Below are positions 1 to 15,058 of a stretch of 64,000 nucleotides of DNA, piece after piece. The first letter of the stretch is position 1, and every line of letters starts with the position of its first letter. Origin of the DNA: Rhea pennata (lineage: Eukaryota > Chordata > Aves > Rheiformes > Rheidae); NCBI RefSeq assembly GCF_028389875.1, contig NC_084663.1:207235876-207299875 (forward strand). Reading direction: 5' to 3'. The notes beneath the pieces are model-generated. The model saw nothing but the letters and a program-made list of their open reading frames with translations. It had not been told where the DNA came from and searched no databases. A program made the position numbers and the translations under genes.

Positions 1-654
1 GAAAGAAATGAAAACCCCAGTACATTTCTGTAAGTCCTTTCTTCTCCCCAAGCCAGACAAGATACAGTCAGAAGATACCAAAAATAGTTGGGGAAGGGAG
101 CATGGAATAGTTTTGTAGAGTACCAAGGTACGAAGTAAGACAAATTCAAGATGTTAATTTAAGAAGAAATATGTTTAGTGTTGCTGAGATACGTTTAAGA
201 GATTCTTCTGACTAGAATATTTAAATTAACATTTATGATTAGTCACAAAGGATGTACTTGGCCCTAGAGCAAAGTTATCATTAAAGTCTTCTTTTCAAAA
301 TATGATTCCTTCAAAAATGCAGATCCATCAAAATCATTAAAGTCTTGAGGGGAAAGACTCATCTCGGTAAGTATGAAGGACAGATTAATAATTAAAGTAT
401 TGATCTGGTAGGTCACAGAGGGGAGAGAGGAGAAGTAAAAACTTCAGAGTGAATTTCCAAGGTGAACTTAATAAAGTTCTTTGCATTTTTTACAAGCATA
501 CTTTAAAAATATCAAAAGTCCTCATGCTTATACCCGGATCTGTATGTCACCCATTTCTGTGTCTTCACATATGGTAGGCACAATGTGCTTATCTCCCTAG
601 ATAAAATATTTCTCTACATTATAAATGCATGGATGCTATTTTGTGTGTGTATGT

Positions 655-716
655 TGACTGGCTAGGGGCCTCTCCAGAGGTCCCTTCCAACCTTATTGAT
701 TCTGTGATTCTATGAA
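655..716 (+). mobile_element. CR1 LINE 3' tail fragment
   Basis: The sequence CTCCAGAGGTCCCTTCCAACC followed by ATTCTGTGATTCTATGA is the diagnostic bird CR1 3' end with its octamer tail. Only about 60 bases remain. Confidence 0.85.
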
Positions 717-1269
717 ATGAGCTAGAATACAGTAATAGCATATAATAAATACACACTATTTCAGTGATAGTGAAAACTTACTGATTTGCACTAGCCTGGA
801 TATTTAGAGACATTTGGGCTGAATGCCACCAACAATAAACTACGTTTTTCAAGTAAATTCAGTGCCAGATACCATAAAGGTTTTACTGGAAGAATTTTTT
901 TTTTTTTTTGATATTAGTAAATTTTATCATGATCTAGCATTAAATATAGCCAGATTTACTTTGGACTTGGTCTTCCACTCACATAATGCAAAAATATATT
1001 TAACATTATGTTAGCTGAAATGCTTTTAAATGTGTGAAAATTGCAGGACGATATAGTTCTTCCTGAGAGTGCATACCTATCAACATGACCAAAGATGGTC
1101 CCACAGCTAACGAATGATGAGAATGGCATGAGAGAAGTACTGAATATGGACCATAGCATGAAAACTACTGCCAGTGTATATATGGCTAGCCTAAATCTCC
1201 TTTCTTACACAAAAAAAAGAGCAGTGAAGCAAATGATGGACTTTAATCTATTTGTGCATTTTTTTTGGA

Positions 1270-1325
1270 AGAGTTTTTCTTTTCTTTTCTTTTCTTTTCT
1301 TTTTTCTTTTTTTTTTTTTTTTTTG
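1270..1325. repeat. (TTTTC)n and poly(T) tract
   Basis: Four to five TTTTC units run into a near-pure T tract. Confidence 0.95.
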
Positions 1326-2041
1326 GTGTGTATATTTTAAGTAGTGCTTAAAAAGCTAACCCTGCCTCCATGCCATGAGCTGATATCAGATTCTCTCATG
1401 GAAATGCAATAAAGCCCAGAAATTCCTTAAAAAAACATTTGCCTGGAGCTTTTCTATATGGAGTGATGTCTCAAGTTTTCTAGGTCTGATATTTTGGGAT
1501 CTCCCAGAACTAGGAGTAGGTGTCAGTTCTGCTCTACTTTTGGGAATGTCTTCATTTCATGGGGGCAAAATTCATTTTCAGTCTTTCAGTGCTTGGAAGA
1601 CTTTGGACTTCAGCCTTGCTATTTGGATTACCGGTGTTTGGCAAGGGAATTACTTTTATGAATTATTTTTTTTTTTAGCTTTTTTTCAGTGCTCATATAC
1701 ATTGAATGTTAGAAGACTGATGGATAGAATTCAACTACTCAGAAAAACATGTTAATTCTGCAGCTGTATTTAGCATACAAACTTCTAGGCATGGATTGTC
1801 AGGGGAGTAAAGGGGCATACCCTTCCTTCGCTTAACGCTTCCCTATGCCCCATGAAAGCTCCCACTTCTTCAGTGTATACGATATAACAGTGGTAAAGTG
1901 AGAGCCCAACTCCTTCCCTCTCCCTGTGACTGCCTTTTTCCTTTTCATGATCAGTATCATTTATACAGACTTTAAAGCTGCTGCCAGAAACCATTGATAC
2001 CATGGGGAAAACCTCACAGCTTCTTCATTTTAAAGACTAAA

Positions 2042-2130
2042 GTGCCAATAGTCCCTCTAGTCTAACTTTTTCCCTAATGTAAGCCATGGGATTTCACCCC
2101 TCGATTCCTGTACCATGCTGAATAATTTAG
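2042..2130 (-). mobile_element. Ancient CR1 3' fragment
   Basis: Plus-strand text CCCTCTAGTCTAACTTTTTC, then a CCATGGGATTTCACCCC segment, resembles the reverse complement of old CR1 3' ends (TCTAGTCTGACCTCC, then CCATAGAATTTCACCC). It is strongly diverged and has no intact tail. Confidence 0.6.
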
Positions 2131-4730
2131 GGTTGAGGTCTATTAATCCTTTGACCCAGACAGACCAAATCAATTTGTGCCTCTAAGGCACTCCTCCGAT
2201 TAACTGTATTGGAACTGGGCCAAAGATATTTCTTGTAAATTCTTAATAGTTAGAAAATCCACAGAAACTGCACCTATTTGAGTCCTAAATTGTGCCTAGT
2301 AGTCTGCAGCATGCTGTGATTTGAGACTGCTTCTACTGAACTTTGACACCTCAGAGTCTTTCCTCTTTGGTCACAGTGCATATTAGAAAAAAATATTAAT
2401 AGACTTGTTTACTTGAACAAGACAAGGAAAAGCTAACAACCACCAAACCAATCTGCTGGCACAGGGCATTTTTACATTAACTTTGAATCCATTGAATTTC
2501 AATATGATCACTATGGTTGTATGTGGAACGTGTTGTGCTTTGAATACTTTATGTAATTCAAGGAACTTCAAATGGTTAATAAATATGAAATACTTTACAT
2601 ATCGGCATGCCATACAATTAGGCATTTTGCCTTTATTTTCTCCATATTTATTTTCTCAAATCCTGATTTGATTTAGCTTAAAAGAGAGTTTGTGTCACAT
2701 ATAAACGTTTCTAGTAAAGTATTTATTTCACTTTTATTCAATTAATAATTTGATCTTTTGTCTTATGTGTAGGAGAACCATCTCCTTTCATTGATGGACT
2801 CCAAAGAAGAAAGAAAAGGAAGTTTTTGAAGAAAACGGATATAGATAAACCTCATCATTGTCAATGGAGAACCTATCCTACATGTTGAATTCTTCAGATC
2901 AGATGTAGATATCTGAATTAGATCTAGTCATCTGGAATGCTTTATGGTTGTGGGAGAGAAGCCAGAAATTTTAGGAACTTATCTTATCTGAAAGCAAAAC
3001 AAATACCTAAAACAGTCCAAATAAAGTACTTATTCCTTTCCACTGATTATAAGGGAAGCTCAGGTTACTCAGCTGTATAATATCTGCATTGCTGACATCT
3101 AAAATTTGGTGAGCTGTATCCCACTCTAGATGCTTTGTCTTTCTTATTCATGTCTTTCATGTTTGACAGTTGATGAATTGCATCTTTATTTATTCTATTA
3201 TCTATAGTCTAAACAGACTGATATTGACTTGTGGCTGAAAGACTGTGGGACATTTGCCACTCTACTTATCAATAACAAAACAGTACATACAGTACATTTC
3301 ACTCACATAGATTTATATAGCGGATGTCATGAATGTGTGAACAGAAATGAATGAAACTCCAAGTGGGATTCATCTCCCCAGCCTGAAGTTAGTTGTCCAA
3401 ACCTGAGCTAGTCACTCTGGGCTTCCTTCAGAGTAAATGCCATCAATTCATGAGTGACTAAAACAGATGTTCAAGATAGTTTAGTTTGACTACTTTATAG
3501 CAGTGCCAAATTCTCTCCATTTGCTCTAAAAGAAACACGAGGTGACCAGCTCAGCACCTGATATCTAAAGCTGGGGAAGATGCAAGAAGGGTGAATTTAC
3601 TCTTGCATTTTACCGTGTGTTGCACCATCACAGTAAGCCTGAGCAGTAAAAATGCCATGTGCTGTCAAACCGCATGGCCCAGCTTCGTATTCAGAGAGGG
3701 CTATGAGTGACACGTGCAGAGCTTCATTGCAACATTTTCCCATTTTTAAAAACAATGGAAAAAAAAACAGCCTCGAATAAACTGCTGATTGAATTGCCAA
3801 AGACTTCTACTGTAGAAATGAACTTTCTACATATTTATTCAGCTGTACTGTTTACATCAATTTTATAGAAACAATCTTTACCACGGAGTGGGTTGGAAAA
3901 ATGCTCTTACTTTAAATGCGAGCTGTGTTGCCTATATACTTCTAAGTACTGACAAATTAGAGGAAACGAGATTCTGGCAATATCAGTTGTTTCATAATCT
4001 TTATTAAATTTCTAGACAACTTCTGAAATAAAAGCAATATTAAGCCTCTCCCTCCAAGAGTGAACAGTATATTTTACAAAAAGAGAAAAACTCTGCATTA
4101 CTAGGTACATAAGCAAACTAGTGACATGGAGTACTTTTCCCTTTCTAAAGGAATATTGCTGAAGATATAAAATGAATGATTTGAAATAAAATATTCAATT
4201 TTGACTGAAGGAGCCTATAGATATGTTGACTTTGGAAAATAATTACTATGGAAACAACAAACAAAGGGGTTATCTCAGAGTGTGCCAAGCTGAAATTCAT
4301 GCTTGGACTGATTTCAAGTCTTTCCTTGCTGAGAAGTACAGGCGAAGGTTTTCAAATTGAGTTCTATAAGAAGCCTTTTCCAACATGTCATTTTCTTTCC
4401 CTAAATCCCTCTCCCCCATTTTTTTTATATCAATGCATGAACATCACAATTCTTTCTCAAAGCTTAATAATTTTAAAAGCCTTTAATATGGGGTGTATAG
4501 CTGTCAAAATAGATTTCACTTTCAAAGATTACAAAGTGAAGATGGCAATGTGAAAGTATGTATTGAACACTTCACTCCAGGTTTTTATAAACAGTGGAGA
4601 GAAAAAGACAATTTGATTTCTGATATATATATATATGACCCTTTTAGACAGCTACTTCATCATGATCTGAATTGCACCCTAGAAATGTCTGTTTCTTTCT
4701 ATTGACTATAAAGGGAGTTTATACATATAC

Positions 4731-4752
4731 ATATCGGTACATATACCGATAT
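4731..4752. repeat. Short perfect inverted repeat
   Basis: ATATCGGTA and TACCGATAT form 9-base arms around a 4-base loop inside a TA/ACATA-rich stretch. Weaker pairing continues outward. Confidence 0.9.
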
Positions 4753-7700
4753 CTATGTAAGCATGCAGCTAGACAGATATTATGCCTCATACAGTAGATA
4801 TATGTACAAGATAATCTGTATATTCCAATTTATTTCCTCATTGAAAACCTGTTCCCCCTTAGAAAAAGATTGCTGGAGGCGAAGAAAATTTCCTTGGAAA
4901 TTTGGAAACAAATTAATATTTTATTAAATTGTGAAAATATAATCTTCCAGGGGAGCTGTTTCCATTCTTGATCAGATTTATGGTATATTTCAGCCTTTCA
5001 TTAACCCAAATATTTTTTCAGTAACTGGAAATCCATATTAAAAAAGGTGGGGTTTTCTTGCAAAAATGAAAATAGCTTGCAACAAGTCCAGATTTTAATT
5101 CAGTAAAAATTAAATTGGGAAAAATTTCATTGGAAGAAAGTATTAAAGTTTCCAAGATATAGAATATGTCATATCTGTTGTCATTAAATATGTGTAAATG
5201 AAAATAAATATTTTTATTAAAAATTATAGTGTGAAAAGTAATGTATAGTCATAATTTTAAAAAATTATGTCTTTTGTAAAGAACCAAGGAGTAATCAGGA
5301 TTTTTTTAGAAGGGTTTTGCAGCTGCTCTATACTTCTTGGGGATGTTGCAGGTAGAATAATAACAGTATTTTTTTAAAAAAATTGAAACCATTTAATTTT
5401 CTGAGTTTGCTTATATTATGACATATTATATACAGATAGAGGAGAGATTTTGGGTACAATTCGGATGTGGGAAAGAGAAATAGTCTTGTCTAAAAATATA
5501 ACAATACAGGGAAGACTGAGGATCTTCCTTTTTTATCCTCTTTTAATAAATATTAAAGTTTTATTGTTGAGTACATTCAAATAATTAATAGTTACTTTTC
5601 TCAGTAAAACCAAAAACATGAAAAAATGGCCTTAAATCAAACCAAAACCAAATGTTTTTCTCAAAAAAACCCCCCAAACTCTTCATTACATTTTGGGCTG
5701 AACACAATATTTATTTAAAGTTTTTAATCTCGTCATTTTATTTTGGTTTACTAAAAGTTGTTGTGAAATATTTTGAAATGAAAATTCCTGTTTTATCAAA
5801 AATACTGAAAGTAAACCTTGATCTGTCTTAATTTCCTCTTATGCTTTTAGTTGAATTGAAGCTGAATTTGCTCCTGTTTTTAAGTGGCCAATCCTATGTT
5901 TATAGATGAAAAATGGCTTTCTTTCTTTTAAATATTTATTTAAAGATCTAAAGACACACAATCTGGTTTCAAAACAAACAAACAAATACATAGACAAACT
6001 CACATGTGCAAAATATTTCATCAATTGGTACATTTCAAATTATAACAGCTTTATTTTGACATTTCTTTGCAATGTTGGTTTTTATAACAGCTTTTTAGTG
6101 GCCTCATGGAAAGCAAAAGGTGAAACTAACTCAAAATCAAAACTCATCTGACAAGTCCAATTTGCTTGAGATCATGAAGTATGAATTTACGTATCTACAT
6201 GCAAGTATCTACTTGAAAGTGTCACAGTTTAAGTAGGGACTTAGTTCAGCTCCTTCAACATAGATGGTTAAAGCCATTTGAGATGGAGAGGGCTAGAAGA
6301 TATGACACATGACAGACTTGTGCCTTTCCAGACAAGGCAGCTGGAGACCTGCTAAACTACCCCAATGCATCTCGGATGGTGCCAGGTGCCAAATACTGAG
6401 CGGAGCTGCAGGAATCTACTTGAGCTCCCATGTCGATACCTCCATCCTGATCCTTAAATGATAGAGTCCCAGTCTGAAATGGAATCTTACCCTAGTTTGC
6501 TTTCATTTTTTTCTGAATCAATCAATCTGAAAAAAGCAGATAGTGTTTATAAGTAGTTAAAAACATATCCAATCTTTGAAAGGCATTTGGATGTGTATTC
6601 TGATACTGATATAAGTTGAATGATATGTTTATGTATAAATTGGACTGGAATTTAGTTACATTAAAAAGTGGCACAACTAGAGCTTGAAAACCTTTGAGGA
6701 ACAGATGCAAGCCAAATTTATTTACGTGTATGACATTGAAGCACCATTGTGAGCAATACGCATCTCCATTTGCGAACTCACCTCTCTCCCTGCTTGACCG
6801 TGTCCTCAATGCTTTAAACTTGTGTTCCATGGGAGGACTTCCTTGGGCAAGATGAGTCTATACACAGCTAGATGCAACAGTGTTATGCGTAAAGTATAAC
6901 ACATTTAAACCTGTGCTATGTCTTCAGAGCCCTCCAAAATAGAATTAACACATTGGGAAGCCAGGTTGTTATTTTTATTTTGACAATGTTCCTATTGTGT
7001 TATCCTACTAATCTCCTTTTCAATGATTTATACATCAATTTTTCATATTGATTCCCAAAGCTAGGCTTAGAAAGCCCATGCTGTAAATATCATGTGGCTA
7101 ACACACATGCCAGTGGCAGACAAAATTTACAAGAAACAGACAAAGCTCAGAATAATAATTTCATCATATTACCCTTATAAATCTTCCCAGCTGTCCTGAC
7201 ACTTTAATTATAAAGCGACACTTCCAGTCTTAAAGTGTTGTGGCCTGTGTAATAGATCATTTCACTTAATACATGTTATGACTCTGGCTACTGTAGAGGA
7301 GACATTTTACAATCTATCTTCTTTACTAAGGCAGAAGGACAATAAGAGATTAAATGTTGTAACTATAAAATTCAATAAGAATTGGTCCACTCCTAAATTC
7401 ATTGCATTCAAAAAATGCAAATAAATGCATGCAAAAAATGCTCGTTGTCCTGAAGAAATGTGTCCTATGTTTGTATACAACATTCTTCCAGTGAGGAGGT
7501 GCATTTGGTCAGAATGTGCCTCCCAGATGCACGTTCCCTCGCTACCCTTGTCTTTTCAAAATTAAAAGAGGCAAGAGGTGGGTTGCTTTGTTGAGTCTTC
7601 CACATACTCCCCTTCCCAATATCCCATGTAAACTGTCTGAGGAATGCAGAAATGGGCTGAACAACCTAAGGATGAGAATTAGCTGGTCAGTTCTCAAATA

Positions 7701-9954
7701 GTTTTGACCTGAAACGTGGTACTTTCTGAAAGCTGTATGTAAATGACAGAAGCTCTACACTGTCCCTTGCTGAGCAGCTTCCAGACAAGAGACTGAGAAG
7801 AACATCTGACTCTGGAATAAAGAATGTGTGACTTGCTTTCAATCTAACAGTTTTAACATGAATACATACAGGTAGTTTGAAAACTTAAAAAAAAATAAAA
7901 AAGGAAAAAAGAAAAGAAGGAAAGAAGGGACAGGACAGTATGCTGTAAACAGTGACACCAGAATCTCAGAATAGAAATGAACAAGTAATATTACTTTATT
8001 ACTTAGAGGAATAGCCGTCAAACTTAGCACAGTATTTCTAGGGTCTGATATTCACTGAGACACGTATAGAAATTCACAGTAATGCTAATAATGGCTGTAG
8101 AGACAGACAGAGAATTTAGCTGTGATCCATTAAATACAACTACCCCTCTACAAAACTACCTGTAGAACACCAGTTATTCATCCTGTAGCCTTTACATCTC
8201 AAAACATCACTGTTGTTCAAGTGAAAGCACCGTCTTTAACCTTCTCTTGTGATGTCTTTCACTTCAGACCTATCATTGGAGTAACGAGACTGCTGTCAGC
8301 CATGTTGAACAGCTTCTCTGAACAGAACTGTTCCAAAAAAACATGTTTCAGAGGGATGTCAAGCTGATTTCTTTGCCTGGGACTTCCAAAATGGAGATTT
8401 AGATGCCAGAAATGTTTTGCTTTCCTATTCCTTGGTCCTTGTTTTGGCACCAGATATCCATATTCCTCATGATGATTTCAACTTTGTTGTTAACATCAAG
8501 CTTTAGAGATATTCGACTAACTCAGACATACAAATGTTGCAATTAACACTGATTTGTGTGCATTCTTCTTTGCAAAGCTGAAATCATTTTGCAGATGTCT
8601 CAGACATAGGATTTTTAGACGATCCTTTTAACCTCAGCATATACCAAGAAGTAGTGTATAAGCCATCAAATGTTATAAAGCTAGAATAAAACTATCCATT
8701 ATTTTACTTAAAAACAGAAACATCCATCCCCACGTAAGATCATTTCTTTCATCTATTAATTCTGTTAGCATACGTCTTGGTTATAGCATGAACGTTGTGT
8801 GACATAGAGTGGTATCCAGAATTAATGAGCAACTCAAATCTCGGCAGCCATGACTTTAATTTCTGTGTGGCTGATTTTTTCATTGTGTCTAATTTGTGAA
8901 CTTTGAGGAGAAAAAAAAATTGTGGCATCTGGCCATCAGCTTTACTTTTTGCTTTTCTGCTTATTTTCCCCATTGAAAGTTTTATCTTTCCTATCAATGA
9001 ACCCACAAGCTTTTGCATATGAAGGATCCTATCCAGCAATCAGCTCCATATGGACAGACCATATGTGCACACTGAATCCCACTGAAGTAAACTATGGTTA
9101 GCGTTTCTTATTTCTGCTATAGTAGCATACATGTGTCCCTAACCATGGACCTCATTGAGCAAGCCACTGCAGAGACAAAAAGAAAAGTGCATGCAGTACT
9201 CTAGAAGAGAGTCACTCTCATTTCCTTTCTGGGTATAAATCATGAGTGATCTTTCCTAATTTCCATGAGGTTGCTCATATTTGTGTTAAAGTTAGAACCA
9301 GGTATAGTTTTGCATTCTGGGCTTGTCTGCAGAGGGATGCTGCTATGAAATAAGATAGATTGTGAATATGTAGTGCACCAACAATCTTGCAAAAACTCAT
9401 TCCTTTTTGAAAATGTCATTAACTGTCTTTTTGTTGCTATAAACTAAGCATGTCCACGTGGAGAGACAGGGTAAAATAGCCACATCTCTATAAATTTATG
9501 TCTAATGTTACTTTGCAGAAATTCCTTGTGTGGGAGACCTTGGGAATGACATCAGAATCAAGCCCAAGGTAATTTTTCAAAAGTTACATTTACCTGGTAA
9601 ATGCTGACATATATCGGACCCAAAGAACAATGCTGATCCATGGAACAAAGGTGAGGATGTGCTTGTTTGTCTTAGGTTTGTTATAGAAGTGTCTCTTCAA
9701 GGAGAGAGAAAAAAGAAGAAAGAAAGGCAATTAAGGAGATATACTTTTTTATCAGCAATGCTGCACAAGATACACAATCCAGTTCTTTGTATTGTAACAG
9801 GTCACAATTACATTGGAAGCTGTTTGCATGAAAAAGATTGGATTAAATTCCGGAATCTGAAGATTAAAAATAAGATGCAAAATCTTAAGAGTCAAGATAA
9901 TGCTCCATTAAACTATTTATTTAGGAGTTCATGAATTTGATGTTATTTAAAAAA

Positions 9955-10122
9955 TTCAAATCAAGTTTAGAAGCCTTTCAGGAAGAGATGCTCTTACTTA
10001 ATCCAGAGTTATGGGCTTTACTTACAAAATTTCTGGGTGAGAGTCTCTGGCCTGTACTATGCAAGCAGTCCACTTAGATGATCATAATGGTCCCTTCTGA
10101 CCTTAAAATCTATCAATTTATT
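9955..10122 (+). mobile_element. Ancient CR1 3' end, turtle/crocodile-like type
   Basis: The stretch reads like an old CR1 terminus: GGAAGAGATGCTCTTACTTA, a TTTCTGGGTGAGA segment, GGCCTGTACTATGCA, then GATCATAATGGTCCCTTCTG before an ATCTATCAATTTA tail. This tail and body type is typical of CR1 families older than the bird-specific ones. Confidence 0.8.
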
Positions 10123-10269
10123 AAGCAACCTGCTGCAATGCTGTGATGCAGAGGCAATTTACATCAAGATTTGAAGAGCACTTAAATTAATTGTTTCATT
10201 AAAATCCATTTGAATGCTTTTACATTTTGATGCATGCTGCTTCTGGATACCTCACAGATTTTATTAGGA

Positions 10270-10360
10270 GATCTGAGGCCCAAAGAACCTATTATGACCG
10301 TCTAGTCTGACTTCTGCGTTATGCAGGCCATAACACAGTGTTCTGGGAAATTCACGCAGT
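10270..10360 (-). mobile_element. Ancient CR1 3' end, opposite orientation
   Basis: Plus-strand CTATTATGACCGTCTAGTCT, then CTTCTGCGTTATGCAGGCCAT, is the reverse complement of the same old CR1 terminus seen at 9955-10122. The two copies converge with about 150 bases between them. Confidence 0.75.
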
Positions 10361-13300
10361 GAGGAGCCCTGACACAGTGTCTGGTGCTCGTGGGTGGTTC
10401 TCACGCTACCGCTAGGAGGTGCTTCCCAGTGGCTCTGCTCATTACTCTTCTTGGCATCATGAGGAATGAGTTCTGTACTGTGTGGGAGCGTATTTCAGAT
10501 CTTTCGTACACCTACAGCTTTATGCCAAAAATAAGATGCAATCATTTGTTTCCTAGGTGATAACTGCAATGAGCATGCGTGGTCCTCGCTGTCTCTAAAA
10601 TGGTGAAGTATGCTATCAGCCTTTCTTGTAGTGCTTCTGAGGCAATGTATCAAACAGCCTTTCCTGCAGAATAAATAGATTGTTGCTTATGTGCGCATGG
10701 AAAAAAACCATAGAGGTTTGCATCTTAGTACTCAGTTGGGGCAAAAGTTTTCTGTTTATTTGGTTGCTTGCTTTTTTTGTGGAGAAGGGAAGAGGCAATA
10801 AGGAAATTCCATTCATTTCTCTCTTAAAGTAGGTTTCTATATACCTAAAAGACCACTTAGAAGTTCTTTCTCCATCTTTCAGTCCTTTAGAAGCTGTAGC
10901 TGTGTGAAGCTGAAGAGGCTCTAGTTCTAACCCTGTTTTCTCATGCGGATATTGAAAGCTCCTCAACTCAGAATATCTTCAAAGTGTGTCTCCTATCTCT
11001 AGAGTATCTGAATGACATAAAACATCAAGATACTTGCTTTATGCTACTGTCCTGTGGAATAGATAGTAAAGGGTAATATAAGTACTGTAACAGACTTTTA
11101 CTTCTGTGCTAGAATTTTTTGAGTTCCTTTATCTTCTGTATATCAAAATGTCTGTTAATTTTGAAAATACACAAAGAGTTTCTGATTAGATCAATCAGCA
11201 TATTTTATTTAAATAACTGATATATTTCATCTAGTAGCTTTTATTCCATTACTGTTTACTATTATCTCTTATATAGACATTTATTTCAAAATGTTGTAGC
11301 TTATTAAGAAGTCTATTAAAATCTACTTTTTCCTCTCAGAAAAAAAAATATGTGCAATTAGCTTCTCCTTATGTAAAAATAAAGAAACTCGCCCCCAAAC
11401 ACCTAAGAAGCAATCACTTAAGATAGTCCTGATCAAATTAGCTAGTGAAAAATTCTTAATGTTTAAAACTTTGAGTTACAATGCAAAAGAAAAAAAAAAG
11501 ATTGATACACAGAATGTCACATAGAAAGTTGCAGTACTACTGGAAACCAGCTCTGGATCTATGATGTTTCATAACAGTGCTTTAAAAATGAGATTACCAC
11601 TTCCTTCACAGAGATATAGCATAGGATGATAAGCAGTCATCACTAGCTCAGTATTCTTAGGAAAGATGTTATGAGTCTGCCGGACTGGGCTCAGGCTTTC
11701 TCTCCACTTAACGGAACTCCTAATTATGAAAATGTCATTGTGTTATTATAAATTCTTGACTTCTTTCATATCATATCCACTGAAGGGCTAGACACTGTGT
11801 ATTCTACTCCAGTTAAGGCAAAATGCTAAGTTGCACATTAATATCCACTCTTTTTTCTGAGTAATCCTGAATACCATGTACTAATAATATTTCAGCCTAC
11901 AGGCATTTTTATAATTCTAATTTGAGAAGATATTGCTTATTGATTTAATTTATGGATATATTTATTCTGATGATAGACAAAAGCCTAATTCTGGTTTCAA
12001 AGATTCATGCTTTCTTGTCTAGTTGGTCTTTAGATTTTTAGACCAAGGTTGGAGGAGTCTCTGTGATATCCTATTGACCAGTAAAATAAGTTTGAAGCCC
12101 TGATTCCATAAATCAAAGATATTCCATGTCTTCTCTTGATGTCCCTGGGGATCCTTATCTGCTGTGAGGAGCCTGCTATGTTTGCTTGCCACATCTAACA
12201 CAGGGCAGTGGATGGGTCGATGGGTGGGTTGGGATTCTTCTTCCTGCTAAGAGTCTGTTTGGACTTTTCTCATTTCACACTTTCTCTGCAAAAGGTCTCT
12301 GACGTCAGAATCCACCCCTATGCCCAAGGAATTTGGAAGGCCAACTGCTCAACTTCTCCCCTACAAAAATCACAGAAATGATACAAAATTGAGGAAAAGC
12401 TAGCTGTTTCTCATTTTGTTTTTTTCTACTTGATTAAGAATTCTCATTATTTTAACAGGTTGAGGAGAAAATAAAGTAAAATAAAAATCTTCAGGGCTTT
12501 GGAATGGTGGGAAATCTTTAAAACTTAATTGACATTGACAGTTGGGATGCTAAAACTCCAGAGGACTGAAGTTGACTGTAGCAGAGCAAAGTTCTGTGTG
12601 TCAGAAGGCATGATTTCTTGAAAAGAGAGCACTTTTTTTAAATTATATTTTGCATCACATCCTGGCATGTCAGGAGTTGTAGAAAATGGAATAATAGATC
12701 TATATCAAGGATGCCCGAAATGGGTGAGACAAATATCGCCTAGTGCTTCATTTGACTAGCTAGCATGCTTAGAACCTGTACTGAACTACAGATAGAGCCC
12801 TGAATATTTTGATGGTTAAGGTGATTTTCTTCATGTCTTCCAGAAACAATCCTAAAATAATTTGCTTCTGGCTACAAGATATAATTTATTTTCAGTCAAC
12901 ACAAGCAGCAAGCTTGTTATCTTTGGAAAGAATTTCTTGAATATGATCATACAGGAAATTTGGCAATGTGCATTCTCTAGTCTTTCTGAAATTAGCATAT
13001 CATTGCCAACGAATTGCTATTACTGTACTATCTGCAGTTGCTTCACAGTCTTCCTCCACATTTAACTCTTCCTCTTTAGATTCATTTCTTGACAGAAACT
13101 ATTAATGGATATTTCTGCAGAATTCATAAGCATTTTCTTCATACTGAAAGAAAAATGTTCGTAGTGTCAATCTCAAAGACAGACTGAAAAGGCACTATGT
13201 CCAAAACTGAAAAAAAAAATCCCCCAAATGATATTGATGCATCTTTTGCAATTGGTTCCTTCATTCTATCAGAAAAACTTTTATATCCCTGATTTTAAAG

Positions 13301-15058
13301 ACGCTGAACTCCACGTAAGCAAATTCATGTTTCTTTTTTTGTAAACAAAAGAACAGTGTCAAGAAAACAGAAGTAGTACTGGTATTTCTAAATAGCCTCA
13401 AAAATATAACTGTTTATGGGAAAATACCAGCATCACATCAGAAGGGATGCATCTACTCAAGCGTGGTCCTGACAAACAAATTGACCGTGTTATGGGAACA
13501 CTGATTCTCTGCCTTCTTTGTGATCAATAGATCAGTAGACAGAGTAATGCTTTGAGGGAAGTTCGTACATGAATTTTGATTTGATGAGAGCAAATTGTGA
13601 GCTTTTTCTGTACAGCTTGAGGTTTTACTTCTGCTTTAAACAATACCTCTTTGCAATTCTTGTAGTAATGTATGTGCAGAAGTGACTGCAGTTTTGACAT
13701 TACATGTAGCCAGCTGGCCATATCCTATGTCATGTCCTGCAGCCACTGGAGAGATAAAGCTGGCTCATGTCTCTCAGCTCTCATCCTTTATCTCATGGGG
13801 TTTTCACTTATGCTCTTTATTCAATGATCCTGGCTCAGGACCATCAAAGAAACCAAAAGCATATACAGGAAGAAGAATTTTTCTTTCTCAGTGCAGGCTT
13901 TGGATAACGGTCCATTGTTAAACGGTCTTCTATCTATCTATCTCCAGCGTCACATCAGGAAAGCAGAGAATGGCAAATTTTGACTACCTCCTTTCTAGAT
14001 TTCTTTTTTCAGCAAGAAATCATCACCTTTAAGAAAAGTGTGGGATGTAAGGAGCACACAGTAACTCTATGAAAAGGGTATTTGCTTCATGCGACTATAT
14101 GTACACAGCCTCATATAAGGGTTAGACTCTTCCTTAAACTGTAAAAAAAAAAAATCCATATTATTAGTGGTCTCTATTACTCTCTCTCTGTAGAGAACTG
14201 CAACTGTAAATGATGGACATCTTTGCTGACCTGGGAAGTCCATTTTTTTCTTTTTCAATTACCCTTATCTGCATGCTGCACACATTTAGCCTCCTTTACA
14301 AATCTACTAGACCAACTTGAACAAGTTACTGTGGTTTTCTAATAGCAGGGTAATAGCTCTGCACCAACAATCTTAATTTGAAAAAAGAGACAAATCTGTT
14401 CTACCAAAACACAATTTGAGCAATGAAGAGTTTCAAGTTTCCTTTCTCTTTTCTCCTTTACTCTTACTTCCCTCCAGGATGATCTCAATGCCCATCCATC
14501 AAACCTTCTTCTAAGCTAGAACTGTAATAAATATTTCTTTCCTGCATTTCTTTCTTCATCCTATTTAAGTCTGAAGTTAACTTTCAGAATTTTTTAGGGC
14601 CACACTGGGATTTTTCACATGGCTTCTTAGGGTCAGAAAGCATATTGGAAATCTCAGTGGGGCCATGCTGTGATAAGCATTTCTGTCAGCTCAATGCTGT
14701 GGGAGTAGCTGCATGAGAAATATGTACAACAGAGTTGGTTTGACAAATGAATAGAGCAGAGTGCTCTTGAGCACACTACGTCGCTGAGCTGCTTTAATGC
14801 ACAGCCTAACGTTTAAATATAGAAAAAGTGCGGAAGTGAAAACTCGAGCTTCAGATCCAGGTAGTGGCCCATACTGAAAGAAATCAGATAGTTGTTCCTC
14901 TCGCTCCCCAGACTGAAATTTGCACCTAGTGTCTTGACAATTACTTTAATAGCACATTTTTTAAATGCCATTAGTTTTTTGTTTAATGAAAAACATATCT
15001 TGTATTCATCTCACCTAACTGTAAAAGTTCATAATGTAGATATCTTCTGTTCAGCTGG

